Notes under the pieces: model-generated
Database searches by the model: none
What the model saw: only the letters and a program-made list of their open reading frames with translations
What the model was told of the DNA's origin: nothing
Translations under genes and position numbers: made by a program
From: Hoskinsella mucinilytica
GTDB taxonomy: Bacteria > Bacillota_I > Bacilli_A > Erysipelotrichales > Erysipelotrichaceae
Length of the DNA stretch: 64,000 nt
Direction of reading: 5' to 3'
Assembly: GCF_045223415.1 (NCBI RefSeq)
Contig: NZ_JBEQZJ010000014.1
Location: forward strand, 14,811-78,810
Shown here: positions 16,129 through 24,828 of the stretch, piece after piece
Layout of the letters: each line of letters opens with the position of its first letter
Numbering within the stretch: the stretch's first letter is position 1

Positions 16129-17621
16129 GCATTTACAAACAATTCTACTAGTTTTTCTCCATCCTTAGGGCAGTTTGTTTTTCCGATTGCTTCACCACTA
16201 TTACCATAGAATCCACTACCGGCACTAACAAATAATTTTCTATCCATTGTCATTTTCAATAACTGTGTGATATCAGCTTTCGTGTGACTTGGATGGAATA
16301 CTTCAACACCATCGATATCCAAGCGCATGACTTCATTCAATAAGACAGGATCATTTGCCAACAGTTTTCCCGGATGAGCAATGATCGCAATTCCATTCGT
16401 TAAATGAATAACATCTAATACATCCTTGATATCAGGATATTTTACAGGGACATAACATAGCTTACCATATGCAAAGAAATCCTTTGCCATTTCTTTATAA
16501 GGCTCCATAGATTTGGTTCCACTTAAATAAGGCTGAAGCAATGGTGATGATCGATATTCCTCACGATTTAATACATATTCCGCAATCATTTCTCCCGGTA
16601 TTCTTTGAAATCTGTTATTCAACAACAATTGTTCTACCGGTACATGAAGTCCGATGATATTTTCAAATTTTCTAACTCGTTCAATACTAGCTTGTTTTTC
16701 ATTAATAAGACTATCATTCTCAATTTGATTGTATAATTCATGTGGATAATCCACAAAATAACCTAGGACTCGTACTCTTTTGCCGTGTAAATCTGCATTG
16801 ATTTCAATACCAGGCACATAGTTTACGTGATACAAGGAACTCATTCTTTGCGCAATCGCAATGGATTTTGCACAATCCAAGTCGGTAATTGAGATCGTTT
16901 GTAATCCTATTTCTTTCGCCTTTTGGAAAATCTCTTCTACATTGTAACTTCCATTAGCGCTGAAATTAGAATGAATATGCAAATCAATGGTTGTAGTTGG
17001 TGTTACAGTTGCTTTTTGTACAGGTGTTGGAATTTCTGCTTTCTTTGGCTGTATCTCTTTTACAGGTGTTAATAAGCTAGGATCATACGTTACCACTTTT
17101 GTTCCTACGATAAAATCAATGATACTTCGATGCATCGGATCAAAGAAAACGACCAATCCATTTAAGAACCAATAGGCCATGACACCGAACATATTAGTAA
17201 AGTAAAATAAGATCAAAAACGGAAGGTCAAATCCTAAGGTTTCTCGCATAAGAAGACGACGCTTCATCGCAACCTTTCCACTTTTCGTGATCACACGCAA
17301 ACCAAAGCTTTTTTTACCTAGACTTTGTCCTTTGGTCTGTGCATAAATATAGTTATTGATCAATAAAATGGTAATCAATAATAAAACACAAATGACAATG
17401 CTCATTGTTTTGATACCACTAATGCTTACGATACTTCCAAATATTGACAAGAACAGAATATTCCATAATGCAATCGGTATCAACATGACAATCACATCAA
17501 CCAAAAAAGCATAAAAACGAGAAGATAAATCTCTTTTCTCTAAGGAACGATAACCCTTTACTAAAATTACATTTTCACCGTTTTGTTTTGGTGTTGTCTT
17601 TTTTTTATTTGTTTTTTTCAT
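16119..17621 (-). CDS. RDD membrane domain fused to a PHP domain with missing metal ligands
   Basis: Residues about 30-175 form an RDD domain: Arg near the first helix (LSSRFYAFLVD), three to four helices, and HRSIIDFIVGTKVV. After a linker, residues 212-500 resemble a PHP phosphoesterase. Motif DLHIHS is intact, but SDDG reads SANG, the DH of the second motif reads DL, and the GSDFHG motif reads GSGFYG. Several metal ligands are therefore gone. The ATG at 17621 is chosen (GGGTGA at five bases); an earlier ATG at 17648 overlaps the upstream gene. A regulatory or binding role is more likely than catalysis. Confidence 0.85.
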   Translation of the reverse strand: MKKTNKKKTTPKQNGENVILVKGYRSLEKRDLSSRFYAFLVDVIVMLIPIALWNILFLSIFGSIVSISGIKTMSIVICVLLLITILLINNYIYAQTKGQSLGKKSFGLRVITKSGKVAMKRRLLMRETLGFDLPFLILFYFTNMFGVMAYWFLNGLVVFFDPMHRSIIDFIVGTKVVTYDPSLLTPVKEIQPKKAEIPTPVQKATVTPTTTIDLHIHSNFSANGSYNVEEIFQKAKEIGLQTISITDLDCAKSIAIAQRMSSLYHVNYVPGIEINADLHGKRVRVLGYFVDYPHELYNQIENDSLINEKQASIERVRKFENIIGLHVPVEQLLLNNRFQRIPGEMIAEYVLNREEYRSSPLLQPYLSGTKSMEPYKEMAKDFFAYGKLCYVPVKYPDIKDVLDVIHLTNGIAIIAHPGKLLANDPVLLNEVMRLDIDGVEVFHPSHTKADITQLLKMTMDRKLFVSAGSGFYGNSGEAIGKTNCPKDGEKLVELFVNARG

Positions 17622-17625
17622 AAAT

Positions 17626-17937
17626 TCACCCATCCGCTTTCTCTTCATATTTCAAAATTCCCAGGCGCACCAGAAATAGGTCCATAAAGGCAGCCAACAG
17701 AAAGGCTACGCCAAGAATATAAATCGTTTTGATATCGATCGTCTTCCCATTGAGAAATAACAGACTTGTAGAAACTGCGATACCAACTGCCACAAAAGGC
17801 TCTAGCATTCTAAGTTTCATACTCTTCATCGTCAACATATATTCCTTTTGACAATTTGGACATTTCAAATGAGCATTGCCAAAAAATAATTTGAGTCGAA
17901 TCTCAGATTGACAATGGGGACACGTATATAGTTTCAT
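17626..17937 (-). CDS. zinc-ribbon membrane protein
   Basis: This 103-residue protein starts with a CPHC...CPNC zinc ribbon (cysteines at about 6, 9, 26 and 29). Two membrane helices follow (about 47-62 and 70-88), with a charged tail. It is directly upstream of, and nearly abuts, the RDD-PHP gene, so the two are probably made together. No specific family was recognised. Confidence 0.75.
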   Translation of the reverse strand: MKLYTCPHCQSEIRLKLFFGNAHLKCPNCQKEYMLTMKSMKLRMLEPFVAVGIAVSTSLLFLNGKTIDIKTIYILGVAFLLAAFMDLFLVRLGILKYEEKADG

Positions 17938-18094
17938 CGTTTCACAACCTTACTTAACTATTATACAACATTTTATCTATTTGTATATGCCTTAAGATTT
18001 ACGCCTTGAAAACATTAAGGAAAAAGTAAGAAAATGAACCTTGTATTCAAGATAAAATTAACGTATCATAGGTACACAAGAAAGGAGGGCGCCC

Positions 18095-18835
18095 ATGGCT
18101 AATATCACAAAATCAATAGGTGTAAGAATCTGTCTGTTCATCTCGTTTCTTTCGATCATCTATACCTTATATGCCGGATTAAATCCTATTTATACCTTAA
18201 ATTTTACAGAAAGATTCACATTGGCTGCGGCATTTACATTACCTCTTGGAATTGCGACCATCCTGATTGCACATCAAATGCAAACAGATGAAAAAAAGCA
18301 ACGCATCTATCATATATTCTGGTGGATCTTATTCTTATATTATATTGCTCAAATGATCTATATGTTATTTTTCGCAAGTGAATTTTCTCGTCAAAACAAT
18401 CCATTATTCGATGGACATTATTTAGAAAGTCTGAAACAGCAATGGGAGCTTCGTACAAATCTAAAGCCCTTTGACACCATTCATTTGATGATGAATGCTT
18501 ATGCAAATGATCTACATGACATTGCGACCATTAATCTATTAGGTAATTTTGTCGCATTTATGCCGTTTGCTTTCTTTCTACCAAAGCTATTTCCTTCTAT
18601 GACCAAATGTAGAAAGTTCTTAGGTTTTATGTGTCTATTGATCCTATCGGTAGAAATCATTCAATTACTTACTTTATCAGGTACCATGGATATCGATGAT
18701 TTCCTCTTAAATATGAGTGGCACGACCTTATCCTATTTTATTTTAAAAATTCCATTCTATCATCTTTTTACTGAACATCCTACATCACCATCGTTCATAG
18801 ATGCCGTTTATGTAAAGAAAGAAATAGAGATTTAA
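18095..18835 (+). CDS. VanZ-like membrane protein
   Basis: This 246-residue protein has about five helices. The VanZ core is visible: NLKPFDTI, then NLLGNFVAFMPFAFFLPKLFP (split here around residues 150-170), and MDIDDFLLNMSGTTLSYF near 209-226. VanZ proteins affect teicoplanin tolerance in enterococci, but most chromosomal homologues have no known role. AGGAGG lies before the ATG. Single gene with its own terminator. Confidence 0.85.
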   Translation: MANITKSIGVRICLFISFLSIIYTLYAGLNPIYTLNFTERFTLAAAFTLPLGIATILIAHQMQTDEKKQRIYHIFWWILFLYYIAQMIYMLFFASEFSRQNNPLFDGHYLESLKQQWELRTNLKPFDTIHLMMNAYANDLHDIATINLLGNFVAFMPFAFFLPKLFPSMTKCRKFLGFMCLLILSVEIIQLLTLSGTMDIDDFLLNMSGTTLSYFILKIPFYHLFTEHPTSPSFIDAVYVKKEIEI

Positions 18836-18843
18836 AGCATTGA

Positions 18844-18869
18844 AAAAGGTAGATCATCGTCTACCTTTT
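18844..18869. terminator. bidirectional terminator
   Basis: AAAAGGTAGA pairs with TCTACCTTTT around a six-base loop, with A/T tails on both sides. It serves the rightward VanZ-like gene and the leftward lacI-type gene. Confidence 0.8.
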
Positions 18870-18906
18870 CTATTGTTTCAGTTATTTCATAATGATATGA
18901 TGTGTT

Positions 18907-19908
18907 TTAATTTGTGGATTCTCCCCAATTGATCTTACATTGTAAAATTTGATTAGGTGCTTCTTCATCATGATGTTCCAATGCATCAATTAATATTTTA
19001 GCGGCTTGATGTCCTTCATCATACGCAGGCTGCACAATGGTAGTGACAGTAGGGGATGAGAAATTGCTCCATTCGGTATTATCAAAGCCAATCAGACCAA
19101 TGGTTTGTGGCATAAGATTACGATAGTTTTTCAAAGCGATATATACTCTGGGAAGAAGAAAACAATTTGCGACAAATATCAAGGTGCGTGTACCAAACTT
19201 TAATTCCTTATTCAATAACACGGTCAATTCCTCACTCTCAACATCGCCATCTACAACATGTGTAATACATTCCTTCCCATTGAGATGTAATGCATCCAGA
19301 AATCCAGTTGTTCTTTCCATCCTTGTGCTAAGTACACTTGGATCAGCTGTTATCATGATATATTCATCATAACCCTTTCTGATCAATTCCTCGCTCATTT
19401 CCAATACTGCTTCATAATTATTCGTTTTCACCCATTTTTCTTTATCCATAGAAACCTGTGAATCGATGAATACAACATCTTTTCCTTCTTGCTTGATCGT
19501 ATCGATTAATTGATCGAACTGACTAGAAGGCTGTATGATAAATCCATCTACCCCCATTGCTAACATACGGTTTACATAATCTGCTTCATTTTCCAATATG
19601 TAATTGCTGTTTCCTACAATCAACTGATATCGCTTATCTCTTGCGAAATCATCAATGCCTTTGACGATTTGATTTGCGAACGCATTGGTGATATCTCCGA
19701 TGATGACGCCGATCAATTTCGTTCCCTTGGAATTCAAAGAACGTGCTGCCACACTTGGACGATAATTGGTCTCTTTGATAACGGCTTCAATTCTTTGCTT
19801 GGTGTCTTCTGACATTTTCTCTGTTTTCCCATTTAAATAGAAAGATACGGTTGTTTTTGATGTCTGTGCCCTTCTTGCTATTTCTTTTATCGTAATTTTT
19901 TCACTCAT
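18907..19908 (-). CDS. LacI-family repressor of the glycosaminoglycan locus (RegR-like)
   Basis: This 333-residue regulator has the LacI helix-turn-helix (ITIKEIARRAQTSKTTVSFYLNG, given in part) and the hinge helix NYRPSVAARSL. A periplasmic-binding-type sensor domain follows. It lies at the end of the uronate/PTS cluster, as RegR does in streptococcal hyaluronate loci. Four palindromes of the form GTAAAC-N2-GTTTAC in the cluster are its likely operators. One is just upstream of its own start, so it probably controls itself. Confidence 0.9.
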   Translation of the reverse strand: MSEKITIKEIARRAQTSKTTVSFYLNGKTEKMSEDTKQRIEAVIKETNYRPSVAARSLNSKGTKLIGVIIGDITNAFANQIVKGIDDFARDKRYQLIVGNSNYILENEADYVNRMLAMGVDGFIIQPSSQFDQLIDTIKQEGKDVVFIDSQVSMDKEKWVKTNNYEAVLEMSEELIRKGYDEYIMITADPSVLSTRMERTTGFLDALHLNGKECITHVVDGDVESEELTVLLNKELKFGTRTLIFVANCFLLPRVYIALKNYRNLMPQTIGLIGFDNTEWSNFSSPTVTTIVQPAYDEGHQAAKILIDALEHHDEEAPNQILQCKINWGESTN

Positions 19909-19962
19909 ATTCTTCCGACCTCGATTGTTCGCCTTTATTTTAACACATGCCGCTTTGCTTTA

Positions 19963-19976
19963 GCAAACCTGTTTAC
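19963..19976. promoter_or_regulatory. candidate LacI-family operator 4 (autoregulatory)
   Basis: GCAAACCTGTTTAC differs by one arm base from the locus palindrome GTAAAC-N2-GTTTAC. It lies about 55 bases upstream of the lacI-type start and touches the HAD gene stop codon. Confidence 0.55.
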
Positions 19977-20647
19977 TATCTTTGGAAGAAAGATAAATCA
20001 AAATGATGATAATCATGAATCACTCGATCTACCCCCGCAAGCTTTTTATATGCTTCTGTTTTTTCCGGTTCAGTGATGGCAACGATCTGTCCTACATGAC
20101 ATTGATGCGCAAATGCAATTCCGGATAAAGAATCTTCGATCACCATGCATTGATCCAATGCTACACCAATTCGATTTGCGCCATCTGTAAACATAGCGAC
20201 CTTATCTTTATGCAAGCCATCATCATATACGATCTTGTCTATATCAAACCATTGATCTAAGTGAAAAGATTCCACAAAGAAATCTATGTTTGCCTTAATA
20301 GAAGCACTGCAAATCGTCATAGGGATACCCATCGTTTTTAATGTATCTAATAAAGTTGTTAATCCCGGTACCAAATGAAAAGTCTCTGGTTGTTGTCTAC
20401 AGATATCTCGATATAATGCCTCTTTATCCTCAGATAGCTGCTTGCTTTTTTCTTCACTCATTTCTCCAAGCAGGATAGAAATGATCGCCTTATTCGTTTG
20501 TCCATGCATATGGTCCATTTCTTCATCACGAATAGGTATCCCTCTATATTTTTTACTGAAAACATCCCAAGCCATCTTATGCTTTGGGCTATCAAAAAAC
20601 ATCGTACCATTAAAATCAAATAATAAACCTTTTTCCATTTTTATCAT
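19976..20647 (-). CDS. HAD-superfamily phosphatase/phosphomutase-like protein
   Basis: This 223-residue protein is a class with an alpha-helical cap, like beta-phosphoglucomutase. Motif I reads DFNGT rather than DxDGT, so the nucleophile Asp is present but the usual second Asp is Asn. Motif II (ICSASIKAN), Lys in GLHKDK and motif IV (VIEDSLSG) are normal. It stands between the heparinase-like gene and the regulator, so it may act on a sugar phosphate from the pathway. An ATG three codons in (20638) is an alternative start. Confidence 0.85.
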   Translation of the reverse strand: MIKMEKGLLFDFNGTMFFDSPKHKMAWDVFSKKYRGIPIRDEEMDHMHGQTNKAIISILLGEMSEEKSKQLSEDKEALYRDICRQQPETFHLVPGLTTLLDTLKTMGIPMTICSASIKANIDFFVESFHLDQWFDIDKIVYDDGLHKDKVAMFTDGANRIGVALDQCMVIEDSLSGIAFAHQCHVGQIVAITEPEKTEAYKKLAGVDRVIHDYHHFDLSFFQR

Positions 20648-20699
20648 TCTCCCTCATCTATCGTTCATTATGTACCACTTTTCCTCATCATGCAAGTAT

Positions 20700-22658
20700 T
20701 TATGCACGTAATCGAATCAGTTTTTTCATACCCTTAACGTTATGAATGACAACGCACTTTGCATGGAATGGTAAGCCTTCACATGTACATAGCTTCTTTC
20801 CACGAAATAACTCCTTGTGGAAAACCACGATCGTATAGCTTTCTTCTGGTGATATCGTAAATCTTCTAGCCTCAGCGATCTCCTCATTCAATGGTTCTGT
20901 ACCATTTTGTAAAATATCTACTTTTTCCACCTGAATAGAAGTAGAAACCACAGCAGTGATATGATTTCCTTCATCTTGAAATGCTTTATGAAAGGAAACG
21001 ATATCATGTGTTCTTGCTTCATTATATCGTAAAGAACAGATACCCTTTTGTATACTACCTACTTCTCCTAACATATACAGGTTACTTTCTCCACACAAAG
21101 AAATCAAATTCTTGCCGATACCGGCATGCATGTTAGGGTCAACGGAAAAAGAAACCTCCATGGTATGATTTCCATCTATTTTCATCTCATCAACGATCAT
21201 CCAAATATCAGGGTCGATCACGATCAGTTTTCGTGTCCATACTTGTAAAGGTGAATGACCGATCATCATCCCTTCTATATAATGGATACCTTGGGTATGT
21301 CGTATATAATTCTTACAAGGTATGCCAAAATCATGATATCCCCAACTATCACTTGGCAAGCAATATTCCATATGATCTACAAGAACACTATTGTGTGCAT
21401 GCATAGATTTTAATTCGACACGAAGTGGATGATCTTCTCGATAGGTATATCTACCGGGATCGATCAAGACCGGTACACCATGATGATAAAGAGATACGTG
21501 TAAATTGTCACTATGTCCATGTCCACTACCCAACGAACCATTGGTAAACATGGTAAAACTTGCGAGTGCATCCCAACTGCTTCTCATGGTAAACATACCA
21601 CTATCCTCACCATCATAAACAAGATCATCCGGTATTTGAGCATCTAAATGAGCGTAACGATCAGCCCAATTGCACCCAAAGGCATATACACTATCTGGAT
21701 CATAAGTTTTCGCACCTGCACTTTTCCATATAGGCTGTTGAAATAAAACCGATGCTCTATGAAACACATCGCAGATAGAAACACGATCACTATCGCCAAA
21801 GGTTTCTATTTGATGATCTGGCGTTATTTGATAAAACAAAGCATCTGCCATACGATATATTTGTTCTTTACATATTCTAGAGTTTGGTTGATGGAAAACG
21901 TCTTGATAATATAGAGCCTTCATCCCATAGTTTAATACTTCTATATGATACATGGTAGATTGTTCCCATTGCATACCATCCTCATATACTTGAATCGAAA
22001 ACTGTGTTGACCATTCTTCATATGCCCATTGATAGATTGCGTCAGATAAAAAGTCTTCCTTTAAAAAGGGAAGCACTGATAGAATGGCACAGGTTTGAAT
22101 ACTTCCCCAATTGCTTAACGTATATTTTGTCAGATAGTGTTCTTTTAAATAATCGATTTGTAATTGTAAATGTGTGAGTATTTCTGATAATTGCTCATCA
22201 CTGATTTGTTCTTTCTTATATATATAAGGAAGTGTTTCCATGATGTTCATGATTCTGATTCCGGTATCCAAGGTTCGTGTGCTAGGTTCCGGTTTCATTT
22301 GCTTATGTGAACGAATCCAATCAAGTATCCATTCCTTCCCTTTGCGCATATACTTATCATCTTGCGTAAGTAAGGTTGCCAACATCAAATCTGAAAGATA
22401 GTCCATACGGTTCAACATAAAGCACCATTCTTCATCTTCGTTTCTTTGGATGTTCCAATCGATCTTATCTAATTGATAAGGTATAGTACAGCGCTCCATA
22501 TCCCATGGCTTATCAAAGGTAATGATATGTTTGATCAATTGATTTGCATGTTGTACGATTTGTTTTCCATCTTCATCAGATATGTAATACTTCATATCCT
22601 CTATTCTTTTTTCCTGGGAAATATGATGTAATCGTTGTTTGGTATAATTTAAGTCCAT
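20700..22658 (-). CDS. heparinase II/III-family protein
   Basis: This 652-residue protein has an N-terminal alpha/alpha toroid (about 60-330) and a C-terminal beta-sandwich. The family signature is present: SGHGHSDNLHVSLYHHG (about 374-390), DPGRYTY and AHNSVLVD. These are polysaccharide lyases cutting uronate-containing chains. No signal peptide is visible, so it probably acts inside the cell on imported oligosaccharides. In streptococci a homologue sits in the hyaluronate locus in the same position after the PTS genes. Confidence 0.9.
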   Translation of the reverse strand: MDLNYTKQRLHHISQEKRIEDMKYYISDEDGKQIVQHANQLIKHIITFDKPWDMERCTIPYQLDKIDWNIQRNEDEEWCFMLNRMDYLSDLMLATLLTQDDKYMRKGKEWILDWIRSHKQMKPEPSTRTLDTGIRIMNIMETLPYIYKKEQISDEQLSEILTHLQLQIDYLKEHYLTKYTLSNWGSIQTCAILSVLPFLKEDFLSDAIYQWAYEEWSTQFSIQVYEDGMQWEQSTMYHIEVLNYGMKALYYQDVFHQPNSRICKEQIYRMADALFYQITPDHQIETFGDSDRVSICDVFHRASVLFQQPIWKSAGAKTYDPDSVYAFGCNWADRYAHLDAQIPDDLVYDGEDSGMFTMRSSWDALASFTMFTNGSLGSGHGHSDNLHVSLYHHGVPVLIDPGRYTYREDHPLRVELKSMHAHNSVLVDHMEYCLPSDSWGYHDFGIPCKNYIRHTQGIHYIEGMMIGHSPLQVWTRKLIVIDPDIWMIVDEMKIDGNHTMEVSFSVDPNMHAGIGKNLISLCGESNLYMLGEVGSIQKGICSLRYNEARTHDIVSFHKAFQDEGNHITAVVSTSIQVEKVDILQNGTEPLNEEIAEARRFTISPEESYTIVVFHKELFRGKKLCTCEGLPFHAKCVVIHNVKGMKKLIRLRA

Positions 22659-22714
22659 CTTAATGCTCCTTTCTCTGTAATCAAGAAAAGGAACCTTTAC
22701 AGGTCCCCAATCTC

Positions 22715-23533
22715 TTATGCCAGAATGCCAAGACAGCTTAGTACGACACCGGCAACGACGGTGATAAGTACAAGCACATAGGTTGTGACACCCTTTTTCT
22801 TTATTAAATAATACATCAACAAGGTATATAGAACAGGAAGTAATGCAGGTGCAACCTTATCTAACATTGCCTGAATATTGACGGTAGATTGTTTTACACC
22901 TTCAGCTGCCTCACCAGCCGCAAAGGTAATGGCAACATTCATTTTCACAAAGGTTGCCGCAAGACCTGCAATGACGGTAACACCGATCATTCCGGCTGCC
23001 TCAGAAATTACACCCATCTTTTCTGATAGCTTATCGATCATACTTGTTCCAAGTCTTCTACCATAGCCACCCATTACTAATTTGATTGCCAATAACACGA
23101 TATTCTCTGCCAACAAGAATAGAATCGGTGCAATCGTGATACCATCCATTGCCATTGATGCAAAGATGGTAGAGAATAAAGGAGCGATACAGAATTGAGA
23201 TAAAGAATCACCAATACCGGCCAAAGGTCCCATCAATGCCATTTTAATACCACGAATTTCTTCGTATTCCATTCCATTCTCTGCCATTGCCAAATGAATA
23301 GATGTGATAAATGGTAAGAAGTTTGGATTGGTATTATAGAATTCACAGTTTTGATTTAATTCTTCCGCAAGTTTTGCCTTATCATCTCCATACAATTTCT
23401 TAAATGCAGGATACATGACCAAAGCATAACCAAGTCCTTGATAGTTACTGTAATTGAACCCATTTTGTAAGAAATAAGCACGTAGGGTCGTTTTGGTATA
23501 ATCTTTCTTTGTCAGCTTATTAGATCCAGTCAT
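22715..23533 (-). CDS. PTS mannose-family IID component
   Basis: This 272-residue membrane subunit opens with the IID text (LTKKDYTKTTLRAYFLQNGF) and has GPLAGIGDSLSQ (about residues 107-118), which is diagnostic of IID. Together with IIC it forms the sugar channel of the mannose/fructose/sorbose class. Its start overlaps IIC by 14 bases. Context predicts uptake of unsaturated glycosaminoglycan disaccharides. Confidence 0.95.
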   Translation of the reverse strand: MTGSNKLTKKDYTKTTLRAYFLQNGFNYSNYQGLGYALVMYPAFKKLYGDDKAKLAEELNQNCEFYNTNPNFLPFITSIHLAMAENGMEYEEIRGIKMALMGPLAGIGDSLSQFCIAPLFSTIFASMAMDGITIAPILFLLAENIVLLAIKLVMGGYGRRLGTSMIDKLSEKMGVISEAAGMIGVTVIAGLAATFVKMNVAITFAAGEAAEGVKQSTVNIQAMLDKVAPALLPVLYTLLMYYLIKKKGVTTYVLVLITVVAGVVLSCLGILA

Positions 23534-24308
23534 CGTGTTCTACCTCCTGTGCCCCTGCGCCGTTCATAACAGGAGCTTTTTCTGATTCATTATAATGCTT
23601 GATAGCGAATACCGCACCAACTAAGGCGATACCGATGACCGGTAAACCTAAGAAGGCCGCAAGAATATACCCCAACAAAGCAAATGGAACGAGCTCTTTT
23701 TTCAACATAACGCTCATGATCATCGCAAATCCGATTGCAGGAAGCATACCACCTGCGACTGTCAATCCGTTTAATAACCATTCAGGTACCATAGCTACCA
23801 AATGGTTTAAGGTATCCATACTGAAGGCTCCTAAGAAACCTAATGCAAATCCAACGATAGCAAATAATACTACGGTCATATTTGCGCCACGACGAAACGC
23901 TTTGAAGTTCTGTTTTTTCAATGCATTGGCAGCACCTTCTGGAGCACCTGCACGTACAGTATAAATTGCTGTTTGTAAGAACTGAATCGCTACCGCAAAT
24001 GGTAGAGATAAGGATAACGCACTTTCCGGTGTAACATCACTCATAGTAATTGCCATTAATGTACCAATGATACCGGGTCCGATTGGATTTGGTGGAACCG
24101 TACCACCTGCACCTACACCAAAGCCCATAAATGCTAATTCCGCAATGGCACCACATTGAAGTGCTGTTGGGATATCCCCTAATATGACACCAACACCAAA
24201 ACTTAATACGATTGCTCTGTTTGTAAAAATTCCCCATAGCATACCTGAATAACAGAATGCTGTCCATAAGCCGATTAATATTGCTTGGATTATTGTAATT
24301 TCAACCAT
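23520..24308 (-). CDS. PTS mannose-family IIC component
   Basis: This 262-residue membrane protein has IIC features: AFCYSGMLWG near the start, then GVILGDIPTALQCGAIAEL (about 38-56) and GVGAGGTVPPNPIGPGIIG (about 64-82). It lies between IIB and IID with typical short spacing. It is the main translocation subunit. Residual uncertainty concerns the substrate, not the family. Confidence 0.95.
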   Translation of the reverse strand: MVEITIIQAILIGLWTAFCYSGMLWGIFTNRAIVLSFGVGVILGDIPTALQCGAIAELAFMGFGVGAGGTVPPNPIGPGIIGTLMAITMSDVTPESALSLSLPFAVAIQFLQTAIYTVRAGAPEGAANALKKQNFKAFRRGANMTVVLFAIVGFALGFLGAFSMDTLNHLVAMVPEWLLNGLTVAGGMLPAIGFAMIMSVMLKKELVPFALLGYILAAFLGLPVIGIALVGAVFAIKHYNESEKAPVMNGAGAQEVEHDDWI

Positions 24309-24323
24309 CTTTTCTCACCTTTC

Positions 24324-24815
24324 TTATAGGTAGCTTTTGATATCTACCTGTACGCTTCCATCATTGCCACTTGGCGTTGTCTGCGTATTGAACTCAATTT
24401 GATACTCATTGATCATTTTTGATAAAGCTGCTTTATCTTCTTTGCCTAGGAAAATAGAACGTGTCACTTTTTCTTTTCCTTCTGCATTATGAATATTTCC
24501 GATATTGATTTTCTTCAAAGGTACGCCACCTTCTACCAAACGTAAGGCATCCTCACAATTTTTCACGATGAGAAAAATCGTTTGTGCCGGATTAGCTTTA
24601 TAAATCATATCGATTACTTTTTGTACGGAATAAAAGCGCATCGCAACTTCCTTTGGAATAACCGTTTTCATCAATGTTTGCGCCATCGCATCTTTAGCGG
24701 CTTCATCATTTGCGACGATAACAGTATTTACGCCAAGTGATTTGACCCAAAGCTGTCCTTGTCCATGTACTAAACGTTCGTCTATTCTTGTCATAACGAT
24801 ATTTGGTGTTGTCAT
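24324..24815 (-). CDS. PTS mannose-family IIB component
   Basis: This 163-residue cytoplasmic phosphocarrier has the phosphorylated His in RIDERLVHGQGQLWV (about residue 15). GNIHNAEGK and the rest of the IIB fold are normal. It passes phosphate from IIA to the sugar. It closely resembles the AgaV-like IIB proteins of glycosaminoglycan loci. No IIA gene is found beside it or elsewhere in the window. Confidence 0.93.
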   Translation of the reverse strand: MTTPNIVMTRIDERLVHGQGQLWVKSLGVNTVIVANDEAAKDAMAQTLMKTVIPKEVAMRFYSVQKVIDMIYKANPAQTIFLIVKNCEDALRLVEGGVPLKKINIGNIHNAEGKEKVTRSIFLGKEDKAALSKMINEYQIEFNTQTTPSGNDGSVQVDIKSYL

Positions 24816-24828
24816 ATCTTGTTCCTCC

